From Solirubrobacteraceae bacterium (GTDB lineage: Bacteria; Actinomycetota; Thermoleophilia; Solirubrobacterales; Solirubrobacteraceae): 20,447 nucleotides of DNA. Positions 1-6,882 of the stretch are shown here, in pieces. The first letter of the stretch is position 1. Every line of letters begins with the position of its first letter. The stretch is taken from positions 1 to 20,447 of the forward strand of contig JAICUS010000032.1 in the NCBI GenBank assembly GCA_025935735.1, given 5' to 3'. The position numbers and the translations under genes were made by a program. The notes below the pieces were generated by a model that saw only the letters and a list, made by a program, of their open reading frames with translations, was not told where the DNA came from and made no database searches.

Positions 1-293
1 CCCGCGAACAGCGTGTCGGTGGACTCGGGCACCGTCGGGCGGAACGGCGAGCGGTTGTGCCACATCGGCTCCGCCCCCGTGTACCCCTGGATCACGTAGA
101 TCGAGGGGTAGCGCCGGTCTGCGTCGTCGTCGTACCCCGGCGGCACGTACACCTCGAGCGGCCGGTCGGCCGGGTCCCCGAGGGGGTTGTCGGCCAGCAG
201 CGCGCTGGAGATCACGTGGCGCTCGAGGCGACCCTGGAGCGCGGACGGGTAGGCATGCGGATGGTCGGACCAGCGGATCAATGGCTCGGGCAC
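1..293 (-). CDS. Putative esterase (enterochelin esterase-like alpha/beta hydrolase), N-terminal part, cut by window edge
   Basis: Only the first 97 residues are inside the window; the reading frame continues past base 1. The protein starts at GTG (291-293) and reads VPEPLIRWSDHPHAY, then a strand-rich segment with LEVYVPPGYD (about residues 55-64) and RYPSIYVIQGYTG (about 70-82). A 'vyvPpgyd...ryPviyvl.G' pattern is typical of the N-terminal strands of the putative esterase family (PF00756: esterase D, antigen 85 and Fes-like enzymes), where the loop after the 'QGYTG' strand often forms part of the oxyanion hole. The Ser, Asp and His catalytic residues would lie outside the window. No signal peptide is visible, so a cytoplasmic location is likely. 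A TAGGAT hexamer lies 8 nt before the GTG, so the transcript may be leaderless; the same bases contain AGGA, which could instead act as a weak ribosome site. The gene is divergent from the AraC-like gene. Family fairly sure, substrate unknown. Confidence 0.72.
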   Translation of the reverse strand, partial: MPEPLIRWSDHPHAYPSALQGRLERHVISSALLADNPLGDPADRPLEVYVPPGYDDDADRRYPSIYVIQGYTGAEPMWHNRSPFRPTVPESTDTLFA

Positions 294-301
294 GGCTGAC
301 G

Positions 302-307
302 ATCCTA
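302..307 (-). promoter_or_regulatory. -10 box TAGGAT for the esterase, leaderless spacing
   Basis: TAGGAT on the minus strand ends 8 nt before the GTG start at 293, which would put transcription start at or next to the start codon. It matches the TANNNT pattern seen before several other genes here. The overlapping AGGA could alternatively be a Shine-Dalgarno site. Confidence 0.45.
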
Positions 308-347
308 GGCGCCCGGCCCGGTCGGGCGAGCTGCGAGAGTGCGCTGG

Positions 348-776
348 GTGAGCGAGCACACCGCGTACTGCCGTCCGCAAGGCCTGGACGGCGTCGAGGC
401 GCTGCACGCGCGGTTCGTGCATCACGCCTACCGGCCGCACTCGCACCGCACGTGGACGGTGGCCGTGGTCGAGCGCGGCGCGGCGCGCTTCACGGTCGAC
501 GCCGCCGACGAGCGGGCCGGGAGCGGCGAGCTGTTCGTCCTGGAGCCGGAGGCCGTGCACACGGGGATGGCCGCGGTCCCGGAGGGCTGGCAGTACAAGG
601 TGCCCTACATCGAGCCGGAACTGCTGGCGGCGCGCGACGAGTGCGACCGGCCGGCGCCGCGCGCCGCCCGCTGGACGGTCTTCCGCGACGCGGAACTCGA
701 CCTCGTCGGGCTTGCCCTGCGCGCCCCGCACCGCGACGCCGACGCCGTGCTGCGCGGACTGCCGCGCCATCCCTGA
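348..776 (+). CDS. AraC-type ligand-binding cupin domain protein lacking the HTH half (truncated regulator)
   Basis: This 142-residue protein (from GTG 348) has the sensing domain of AraC-family regulators (AraC-binding cupin, PF02311). It reads SEHTAYCRPQGLDGVEALHA, a HAYRPHSHRTWTVAVVERG stretch with the paired histidines, a 'GELFVLEPEAVHTG' cupin strand and the conserved 'WQYKVPYIEPELL' segment. Family members continue for another 100-150 residues with two helix-turn-helix motifs. Here the frame stops at 776, and I find no HTH in any frame between there and the next gene at 899. It is therefore either a remnant after a deletion or a stand-alone sensor. I prefer GTG 348 because GAGAG lies 8 nt upstream and homologous N-termini usually begin near 'SEHTxYxRP'; GTG 339 is an in-frame alternative. 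It is divergent from the esterase. Family call firm; functional status uncertain. Confidence 0.7.
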   Translation: MSEHTAYCRPQGLDGVEALHARFVHHAYRPHSHRTWTVAVVERGAARFTVDAADERAGSGELFVLEPEAVHTGMAAVPEGWQYKVPYIEPELLAARDECDRPAPRAARWTVFRDAELDLVGLALRAPHRDADAVLRGLPRHP

Positions 777-898
777 AGCTCCACTTGACGGTGATGGCCG
801 CGTCAGTGCCGTAGGACACGGCGTCGGAATCTGACCCGGCCGCCCGCGCCGGCACCCGATCTTGCGCTCGTCCGCGCGGCCGGAGATGATCGGCGCTG

Positions 899-3607
899 TT
901 GGGACGGACGCTGACCAGTGAAGTGGTCGTCGGGCGGGCGCAGCCGCTCGCGGCCCTGGACGGCGCGCTCGCCGACACGCCGTCGGTGACGCTCCTGAGC
1001 GGCGAGGCCGGCGTCGGCAAGACGCGGCTGGCGCTGGAGACGGAGGCCCGCGCGCGGGCGCTCGGCTTCGCGGTCCTGCACGGCGAGAGCGTGGAGTTCG
1101 GCGGCGACGCGATCGCCTATGCCCCGGTCGTCGCGGCGCTGCGCGACGTGGGCGGGCCGGTGCTCGCGGGCGGGTCGGCGGGCGAGCTCTACGAGCGGCT
1201 GCTGGCGCTCCTCGGGCGCTTGGCCGGCGAGCGCGGACCGCTGCTCATGGTGCTCGAGGACGTGCACTGGGCCGGGCGCTCGACCGCCGAGCTGCTGGCG
1301 TTCCTGGCCCGCAACCTGCGGACCGAGCGGATCGCCGTGCTCGCCACCTACCGCAGCGACGACGAGCTGCCGGAGCACCTGCGGCGCGTCGCCGCCGAGC
1401 TCGGCCGGCGCAGCGCCGTGACACGGATCGCGCTCGCGCCGTTCACCGTGAGCGAGGTGGCGGCGCAGCTGGAGGCGATCGCCGGCGGCCCGCTGCCGGC
1501 CGGCCTCGTCGCGGACCTGCACCGCCGCGCCGGCGGCAACCCGTTCTACGTCGAGGAGCTCTACGCGGCCCGCGAGGACGGCGGGATCCCGGCGACGCTG
1601 GCCGACGCCGTCCTGCAGCGCGTCGACCGCCTGGGCGCGCCCGCCGCGCAGACGCTCGGGGTGGTCGCGGCCGCGGGCGGCTCGCTCGACGACGGGCTGC
1701 TGGAGCGCCTGGCGCCGGACCCGGACGCGCTGCGCGCCGCGCTGGCCGCCGGGCTGCTGGTGCGCGAGCCCGCCGGCGTGGCCCTGCGCCACGGGCTGAT
1801 CGGCGAGGTGCTCTACGGGCGGCTGCTCCCCGCCGAGCGCCGGGCGCTGCACCGCGCGATCGCCGAGGCGCTGCCGGCGGACGCCGCCGCGCGGCGCGCC
1901 GACCAGTGCCACCGCGCCGGTCTGCGCGCGGACGCCCTCGCCGCCTCGGTGCGGGCCGGCCTGGACGCCGCGGCGATGCACGCGCACGCCGAGGCCCAGG
2001 TGCACTTCGAGCGCGCGCTGGCGCTGTGGGACGAGGCGGTGCCGCTGCCGGTCGACCGCGGCGAGCTCCTGGCGGCCGCGGCGCAGGCCGCGCGCTTCGC
2101 CGGCGACGCCGACCGGGCGGTGACGCTGTGCCGCGAGGCCCTGGAGACGTTCGACCACGCCGCCGAGCCCGAGCGCGCCGCCCGGCTGTTCGAGCGCCTC
2201 GGCGAGTACACCTACTGGGACGACGAGGCCGCGCTGGCCTGCTACGCCGCCGGGCTGCGGCTGCTGCCCGGCGACCCGTGGCTGCTGGCCGGAGAGGGAC
2301 ACGCGCTGATGGGCCTGCGCCGCTGGGCGCAGGCGCGCGAGCGCTGCGAGGCGGCCCTGGCGACCGGCGCCCGCGTGCTGCGGGCGCACATCACGCTCGG
2401 CCTCGTGCTGGCGTTCCTCGGCGAGCCGGAGGCCGGCGAGGCGCACCTCCAGCGCGCGCTGGAGCTGTCGGACTCGGCCGAGGACACCGCGCGCGCCTAC
2501 GTCCACCTCGGCGAGGCGCGGCGCGTCCGCGGCGACCACGCGGGCGCCCTGGCGGCGATGGTGGCCGGCGAGCGCGCGGCCGAGCGCTTCGGCCTGCGCG
2601 GGACGTTCGGGCCGTTCATGCACGTCAACGCCGCCGAGGACCTGGTGCGGCTCGCGCGCTGGGACGAGGCGCAGCGGCGGCTCGCGGAGGCGGAGCGGCT
2701 CGAGCTCAGCCGCACGACCGCGGCGATGCGCCGCGCCACCGCCGGCCTGCTGCACGCGCTGCGCGGCGACGTGGCGGCGGCGCGGCGGGAGCTCGACCCG
2801 CCGGCGGACGCCGAGCTGCCGAGCGAGTTCCTCGCCCCCCTGGCCGCCGCGCGGGCCACGCTCGCGCTGGCCGAGGACGACGTCGCTGCCGCGCGGGCCC
2901 ACCTCGACGGCGCGCTGGCGGCGGCGGTGCAGGACCCGCTCTACACGCCGCCGCTGTACTCGCTCGCGCTGCGCGCGGAGGCCGAGGCGGCCGACGCCGC
3001 CCGCGCGCGGCGGGAGGCGGTCGACCCGCGCCGCGCGGATGCGCTGCTGGCCGGGCTCGACGCGCTCCTGACCGGCTGGGCGCCGCCCGACGCCCGCGCG
3101 CACCGGACGCTGGCCGCGGCCGAGCACGCCCGGGTCACGGGACAGCCGGGGACCGAGCGCTGGCGGGAGGCCGCGGCGGCGTGGGACGCGCTGGCGGAGC
3201 CGTATCCCGCCGCCTACGCCCGCCTGCGCCTGGCCGAGGCCGAGCTGCGAGACGGCGACCGGGCCGCGGCCGAGGCGGCCGCCGCCGCCGCGTTCGCCGC
3301 CGCCGACGCGCTGCGCGCGCGGCCGCTGCGGGAGGCGCTCGCGGCGCTGGCCCGGCGCGCCCGGCTCGACCTCTCACCGGCGGCCCGCGACGAGGCGCCG
3401 GAGGCGCCCGGTGGGCTGACCTCCCGCGAGGCCGACGTGCTCCGCGCCCTGGCCGACGGGCTGACGAACCGCGAGATCGCCGACCGGCTGTTCATCAGCC
3501 AGAAGACGGTGTCGGCCCACCTCGCCCACATCTTCTCCAAGCTCGACGTGCACACGCGGGTGGAGGCCGCCGGCCGCGCCCGCACGCTCGGCGTGCTCCA
3601 GGAGTAG
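899..3607 (+). CDS. LuxR-family transcriptional regulator with AAA ATPase domain (large, LAL type)
   Basis: This 902-residue cytoplasmic regulator has three parts. An N-terminal ATPase domain carries Walker A GEAGVGKT (residues 35-42) and Walker B LLMVLEDVHWA (115-125). A long alanine- and leucine-rich helical middle (about 300-820) looks like TPR-type repeats, for example 'AQVHFERALALWDEA'. A C-terminal LuxR/GerE HTH (838-902) reads LTSREADVLRALADGLTNRE and continues with IADRLFISQKTVSAHLAHIFSKL. The order and length match the large ATP-binding LuxR (MalT-like/LAL) regulators, in which ligand and ATP binding drive assembly and DNA binding. The start is TTG 899: an in-frame TGA at 887 leaves little room upstream, and GTG 923 is an alternative just inside. 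GGAG lies 13 nt before the TTG, which is loose spacing. It lies beside a truncated AraC-like sensor and the esterase; its targets cannot be told from sequence. Confidence 0.93.
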   Translation: MGRTLTSEVVVGRAQPLAALDGALADTPSVTLLSGEAGVGKTRLALETEARARALGFAVLHGESVEFGGDAIAYAPVVAALRDVGGPVLAGGSAGELYERLLALLGRLAGERGPLLMVLEDVHWAGRSTAELLAFLARNLRTERIAVLATYRSDDELPEHLRRVAAELGRRSAVTRIALAPFTVSEVAAQLEAIAGGPLPAGLVADLHRRAGGNPFYVEELYAAREDGGIPATLADAVLQRVDRLGAPAAQTLGVVAAAGGSLDDGLLERLAPDPDALRAALAAGLLVREPAGVALRHGLIGEVLYGRLLPAERRALHRAIAEALPADAAARRADQCHRAGLRADALAASVRAGLDAAAMHAHAEAQVHFERALALWDEAVPLPVDRGELLAAAAQAARFAGDADRAVTLCREALETFDHAAEPERAARLFERLGEYTYWDDEAALACYAAGLRLLPGDPWLLAGEGHALMGLRRWAQARERCEAALATGARVLRAHITLGLVLAFLGEPEAGEAHLQRALELSDSAEDTARAYVHLGEARRVRGDHAGALAAMVAGERAAERFGLRGTFGPFMHVNAAEDLVRLARWDEAQRRLAEAERLELSRTTAAMRRATAGLLHALRGDVAAARRELDPPADAELPSEFLAPLAAARATLALAEDDVAAARAHLDGALAAAVQDPLYTPPLYSLALRAEAEAADAARARREAVDPRRADALLAGLDALLTGWAPPDARAHRTLAAAEHARVTGQPGTERWREAAAAWDALAEPYPAAYARLRLAEAELRDGDRAAAEAAAAAAFAAADALRARPLREALAALARRARLDLSPAARDEAPEAPGGLTSREADVLRALADGLTNREIADRLFISQKTVSAHLAHIFSKLDVHTRVEAAGRARTLGVLQE

Positions 3608-3708
3608 CGGGCACCTGGGTGCGGACCGGGCGCCACCTGAGAGGCGCTCGCCACTGACCTTGGCCGCCTGTGCCGCGAGGCCGCCGGCGGCGACCGTCAA
3701 AGGCGTCG

Positions 3709-3731
3709 CCGGCGCCCAGCGGGGGCGCCGG
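3709..3731 (+). other. Perfect 9-bp GC hairpin before the small peptide ORF
   Basis: CCGGCGCCC (3709-3717) pairs exactly with GGGCGCCGG (3723-3731) around a 5-nt loop. It lies about 100 nt after the luxR-type gene and 19 nt before the ATG at 3751. There is no T-run, so a U-tailed terminator is not supported. It could be a tailless terminator or a 5' leader structure. Confidence 0.35.
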
Positions 3732-3750
3732 GAGAGCCCCGGAGGGCACC

Positions 3751-3876
3751 ATGTCCGCTCACTCGACCGGCCGCGTCGCGGCCTGCCTGATCACGCTCGC
3801 GCTCGTCGCGGCCGCCGCCCCGCCGGCGCCGTCGATCGCCCAGACGCACGTGGCCCCCGCGCAGACGCACGTCTGA
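3751..3876 (+). CDS. Small secreted peptide candidate (41 aa) with repeated AQTHV
   Basis: An ATG at 3751 is preceded by GGAGG (3741-3745) at 5 nt, one of the better ribosome sites in the window. The 41-residue product starts MSAHSTGRVA, has a hydrophobic core CLITLALVAAAA, a Pro/Ala stretch ending PSIA that could be a signal peptidase site, and a tail AQTHVAPAQTHV. Nearly the whole ORF would be signal peptide, leaving about 12 residues outside. The tail is encoded by an exact 11-bp direct repeat CAGACGCACGT (3841-3851 and 3862-3872) spaced 21 nt apart. It belongs to no family I recognise. It lies between the luxR-type gene and the secreted duplicated protein and could encode a peptide, a leader ORF or nothing. 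Ribosome site plus signal-like core make it worth keeping. Confidence 0.45.
   Translation: MSAHSTGRVAACLITLALVAAAAPPAPSIAQTHVAPAQTHV
3841..3875 (+). repeat. 11-bp direct repeat whose second copy forms a 14-bp palindrome
   Basis: CAGACGCACGT occurs at 3841-3851 and 3862-3872. The second copy runs into CTG and so makes CAGACGCACGTCTG (3862-3875), two 6-bp arms around CA. It overlaps the stop of the small ORF, about 80 nt before the next gene start. It could be coding repetition or an operator. Confidence 0.45.
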
Positions 3877-3903
3877 AAATAGGGCGTTCGACGTGCCGAA
3901 GAT

Positions 3904-3940
3904 CGAGCGTCCGCCCGATGCGCGCGCGGGCGGGCGCTCG
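3904..3940 (+). other. 14-bp stem hairpin / inverted repeat directly before the -10 box of the secreted protein gene
   Basis: CGAGCGTCCGCCCG (3904-3917) pairs with CGGGCGGGCGCTCG (3927-3940), with one G-T wobble and a 9-nt loop. The right arm ends where the TAGCTT box begins, so the repeat fills the spacer and -35 area of the predicted promoter. It could be an operator, or a terminator for upstream transcription without a T-run. Confidence 0.5.
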
Positions 3941-3946
3941 TAGCTT
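3941..3946 (+). promoter_or_regulatory. -10 box TAGCTT, leaderless spacing to ATG 3954
   Basis: TAGCTT ends 7 nt before the ATG. No Shine-Dalgarno sequence lies between them. The arrangement nearly repeats at 7674-7686 (TAGCAT, then a very similar 7-nt spacer, then ATG). Confidence 0.55.
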
Positions 3947-3953
3947 CGCCGGC

Positions 3954-4817
3954 ATGACCGCACGCTCGATCCCCGCGATCGCGCTCGTGGCGCTCGGAGC
4001 CACCGCCGCGCCGGCGCACGCCGCCGGTCTCGTCTACGGCGGCACCACGCGCGCCGGCGACGCGATCGTCCTCACCGCGCCCAAAGGGGCGCAGAAGCTC
4101 GCCGGCGCCGTGATCGCCTGGCACGCCGACTGCGATGACCAGTCGACCTTCAGCGACACCCGGCGGCTCACCCCCATCAAGCCGGTCGCCGGGGTCCCGA
4201 TGGGCCCCGAAGACCTCCTGATGACCCGCAACGCCAAGGGCCGCTTCACGGGCACCCAGGCGTTCGGCGAGCAGAACGACACGAGCACCGCGATGGTCTC
4301 GGTGAGCGTGACCGGCCGCCTCGGCCGGACCAAGGCGTCCGGGACGCTGTCCGCCACGGTGAAGATCACCGACAACGCGACCGGCACGGCGGCCGGCGCG
4401 TGCCAGACCGGCACGCTGAGGTGGGCGGCGGTCCACGCTCCCGGCAAGGTCTACGGGGGCAGCACCGCGCGCGACGCCCCGGTGGTCGTGCACGTGCTGC
4501 CGAAGCAGCGCCGCGTGCACGACATCCTGATCGGCTGGGATACCCAGAGCTGCACCGACGGCTCCTATCGCGTCTATCCCGACGCGTTCGCGAACTTCCC
4601 GCTGTCGCGCACGGGCGCCTTCGGCAACCCGTTCACGTACACGGCGAGCTTCTCCGACGGCAGCAAGCGGGCGTTCAGCTACGACCTGCGCGGACGGGTG
4701 ACCAAGACGTCGGCCCACGGCACCCTGCACGTCACCACGGCGGACACGGACGCCGCCGGCGCGCCCGGGATGACCTGCGACAGCGGCACCATCGCGTGGA
4801 AGGCGCTGACCAGCTGA
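3954..4817 (+). CDS. Secreted protein of unknown function made of two tandem Cys-paired repeats
   Basis: This 287-residue protein begins with a Sec-type signal peptide (MTARSIPAIALVALGATAAP, cleavage likely after AHA at 21-23). The rest is two copies of one module of about 120-130 residues. Copy 1 (about 25-158) opens LVYGGTTRAGDAIVL, has WHADC (Cys60) and closes ACQTGTLRW (Cys150). Copy 2 (about 164-284) opens KVYGGSTARDAPVVV, has WDTQSC (Cys200) and closes MTCDSGTIAW (Cys275). Each copy has one early and one late cysteine next to a tryptophan, so one disulfide per module is likely, and the alternating hydrophobic pattern suggests a beta-sandwich. No catalytic motif is visible. From memory, similar secreted hypothetical proteins occur in Solirubrobacterales. 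It probably acts outside the cell, in binding or surface structure. It has its own predicted leaderless promoter. Its neighbour is a kinase with an extracellular domain, but a link is unproven. Confidence 0.82.
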   Translation: MTARSIPAIALVALGATAAPAHAAGLVYGGTTRAGDAIVLTAPKGAQKLAGAVIAWHADCDDQSTFSDTRRLTPIKPVAGVPMGPEDLLMTRNAKGRFTGTQAFGEQNDTSTAMVSVSVTGRLGRTKASGTLSATVKITDNATGTAAGACQTGTLRWAAVHAPGKVYGGSTARDAPVVVHVLPKQRRVHDILIGWDTQSCTDGSYRVYPDAFANFPLSRTGAFGNPFTYTASFSDGSKRAFSYDLRGRVTKTSAHGTLHVTTADTDAAGAPGMTCDSGTIAWKALTS

Positions 4818-4826
4818 GCGAAAATC

Positions 4827-4839
4827 CCCCGCGGCGGGG
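4827..4839 (+). terminator. Possible weak terminator hairpin between the secreted protein and kinase genes
   Basis: CCCCG (4827-4831) pairs with CGGGG (4835-4839) around a 3-nt loop, 9 nt after the stop codon. There is no T-run downstream on the plus strand (an AAAA lies upstream, giving TTTT on the minus strand). The stem is short. Confidence 0.25.
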
Positions 4840-4849
4840 CCGGTTCGGA

Positions 4850-4855
4850 TATACA
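4850..4855 (+). promoter_or_regulatory. -10-like TATACA, leaderless spacing to kinase ATG
   Basis: TATACA stands out in GC-rich surroundings and ends 6 nt before ATG 4862. No ribosome site lies between. It is an imperfect TANNNT match because the last base is A. Confidence 0.4.
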
Positions 4856-4861
4856 CGCGCC

Positions 4862-6874
4862 ATGGCCGCGCCGCAGGTCGGCAGCCAGTTCGCCGGATAC
4901 CGCATCGAGTCGCTGCTGGGGCGCGGCGGGATGGGGGTGGTCTACCGGGCGCGCCAGCCCGACCTCGACCGCACGGTCGCCCTCAAGCTGATCGCCCCGG
5001 AGGCGCTGGAGGACGCGGCGGCGCGCGAGCGCTTCGTGTCCGAGGCCCGACACGCCGCCGCGATCGAGCACCCCAACGTGGTGCCGATCTACGCCGCCGG
5101 CGAGTCGGACGGCGTGGCGTACTTCGTCATGCGCCTGGTCGAGGGCGACGACCTGCGCACCCGCGTGCGCCGCGACGGGGCGCTGGCGCCGGCGAAGGCG
5201 GCGCAGATCGCGGACAGCGTCGGCGCGGCGCTGGACGCGATCCACCGCGCCGGGCTGGTGCACCGCGACGTCAAGCCGGCCAACATCCTGCTGGCCGCGG
5301 GCGACCACGTCTACCTGACGGACTTCGGGCTGGCGCGCCACACCCCGGCCCGGGCCGGCAGCACGACCGGGCGCGGCGGCTGGGCCGGCAGCCTGCACTA
5401 CGCCGCACCGGAGCAGATCCGCGGCGGGCGCATCGACGCGCGCGCCGACGTGTACGCGCTCGGCGGCGTGCTGTTCTTCATGCTCACCGGCCGCGTCCCG
5501 TTCGACCGCGACAGCGACGAGGCGACGCTGTGGGCGCACGTCGCCGAGGCGCCGCCGCGCCCGTCGGCGGTGCGCCGCGGGCTGTCGAAGGCGCTCGACG
5601 AGGTGGTCGTCCGGGCGATGGCCAAGGACCCGAACGAGCGCTACGCCTCGGCCGGCGACCTGGGCCGCGCGGCGCTGGCGGCCGCCCAGGGCCGGCGCGC
5701 GCCCCGCCGGCGCGGCGTCGTGGCCCAGGGCGCCGCGTCGCCCTCGGGCGCGCTCGCCGTGCCGGGGTTGAGCGACGAGGCGCCCACGCTGACGTCGCTG
5801 ACCGCCGGCGTGCCGCCCGTTCGGCGCGCGCGGCGCGCCCGGCTCGGGGGGGCGGCCGCCGCGGTGCTGGCGGCGGGGATCGCCCTTGGGCTGGCCCTGC
5901 ACGGCGGCGGCGGCCATCCGGCGGCCGCGCACGCGCCGACGCCGACGCCCACGCCGAGGGCGACGCAGACCCCCGCGCCGACTCCCTCTCCGACCCCGAC
6001 GGTCTCCGGCGCCCACGTCGCGGCCACGTTCCACCGGGTCAGCCACCGCCCCAACGCGATCGTCCGCGTCGGCCGCGAGCTGTGGGTGACCAGCGCGAAC
6101 CGGCCGCTGACCCGCCTGGACGCCATGACCGGCCGCCACCGGACGCGTGACCCCAGGGTCGGTCCCGGCGGCAAGGCCATGTCCGCGCGCGGGCACCGGG
6201 TCTGGGTCACGAACCGCTACACGCGCGACGTGACCGCCTTCGCGGCGGCCCCGCCCCATCGCCTGCTCGCCCGCTTCGTGGTACCGGGGCTCCCGGTCGA
6301 CGTGGCGGCCGATCGCGGCGGCGGCGTCTGGGTGGCGCTGCGCGGCGAGTCCCCCGACAGCGCGGCCACGGTCCTGCACTACGACGCCGCCGGACGGGAG
6401 CTCGCGCAGTACCCGTTCCCCGACGGGGTGACGAGCGTCACGCTCGCCCTGGGCTCGCTGTGGGTGGCGGAGCTCCGCCGGCCGAAGGTCATGCGGATAG
6501 ATCTGCGGACCGGGCGCAAGCGGCTCGGCGGCCAGCTCATCTTCGCCGCGGGCTCGCTCGCCGCCGGCGGCGGCTACGTGTGGGCCGCCATGCCCGATCA
6601 CGACGCGGTGAGCCGAATCCGGCCGGGCCAGAGCCGCGATCCGACGTTCCAGGCGGCCGGGAAGCGACCCGAGGACCTGACCTACTCCCACGGCCGCGTG
6701 TACATCGCGAGCCGCTTCGACGACACGCTCGTGGTCCTCGACGCGAAGACCATGAAACCGGTACGCAAGCCGCTGTCGCTGCCGCTGAACCCGTTCGCGG
6801 TCACGTCCGACCGCCGGCACGTCTGGGTCGCGGGTCTGGGCGACGACACCATCTCCCGCGTGGATCTCGGCTGA
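4862..6874 (+). CDS. Membrane Ser/Thr protein kinase (PknB/Hanks type) with C-terminal extracellular beta-propeller
   Basis: This 670-residue kinase has every key Hanks-type motif: glycine loop LGRGGMGVVY (19-28), ATP-binding Lys42 in VALKLI, catalytic HRDVKPANILL (Asp136), DFG (Asp154), a Ser/Thr-bearing activation loop (159-182) and APEQ (182-185). After the kinase domain (ends about 275) come a basic juxtamembrane stretch, one membrane segment (about 328-346), a Pro/Thr linker (353-378) and an outer domain of about 290 residues. That domain repeats blade-like units such as 'RELWVTSANRPLTRLDAMTG', 'GSLWVAELRRPKVMRIDLRT' and 'RHVWVAGLGDDTISRVDLG', which resemble YVTN/virginiamycin-lyase-like beta-propellers rather than PASTA. 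The propeller probably senses a ligand or wall component and controls the cytoplasmic kinase. The gene is convergent with an FHA-HTH regulator gene, with 8 bp between the stops; FHA domains bind phosphothreonine, so that protein is an obvious candidate substrate or partner. Confidence 0.93.
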   Translation: MAAPQVGSQFAGYRIESLLGRGGMGVVYRARQPDLDRTVALKLIAPEALEDAAARERFVSEARHAAAIEHPNVVPIYAAGESDGVAYFVMRLVEGDDLRTRVRRDGALAPAKAAQIADSVGAALDAIHRAGLVHRDVKPANILLAAGDHVYLTDFGLARHTPARAGSTTGRGGWAGSLHYAAPEQIRGGRIDARADVYALGGVLFFMLTGRVPFDRDSDEATLWAHVAEAPPRPSAVRRGLSKALDEVVVRAMAKDPNERYASAGDLGRAALAAAQGRRAPRRRGVVAQGAASPSGALAVPGLSDEAPTLTSLTAGVPPVRRARRARLGGAAAAVLAAGIALGLALHGGGGHPAAAHAPTPTPTPRATQTPAPTPSPTPTVSGAHVAATFHRVSHRPNAIVRVGRELWVTSANRPLTRLDAMTGRHRTRDPRVGPGGKAMSARGHRVWVTNRYTRDVTAFAAAPPHRLLARFVVPGLPVDVAADRGGGVWVALRGESPDSAATVLHYDAAGRELAQYPFPDGVTSVTLALGSLWVAELRRPKVMRIDLRTGRKRLGGQLIFAAGSLAAGGGYVWAAMPDHDAVSRIRPGQSRDPTFQAAGKRPEDLTYSHGRVYIASRFDDTLVVLDAKTMKPVRKPLSLPLNPFAVTSDRRHVWVAGLGDDTISRVDLG

Positions 6875-6882
6875 CCCGGCCG

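Noticed and set aside
777..898. Possible hidden HTH exon or frameshifted end of the AraC-like gene
   Set aside because: No frame in this stretch gives an AraC HTH-like segment and the gap is too short for one. The HTH half is absent, not shifted.
803..3127. Very long open frame (774 codons) on the minus strand opposite the LuxR-type gene
   Set aside because: High-GC coding DNA leaves long open antisense frames. The product is low-complexity Arg/Ala/Gly/Gln with no family pattern, while the plus strand encodes a motif-complete regulator.
5935..6000. Repeated CCGACGCC-like units suggesting a tandem repeat array
   Set aside because: They encode the Pro/Thr-rich linker of the kinase after its membrane segment. 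This is ordinary low-complexity coding sequence, not a mobile or CRISPR-like repeat.
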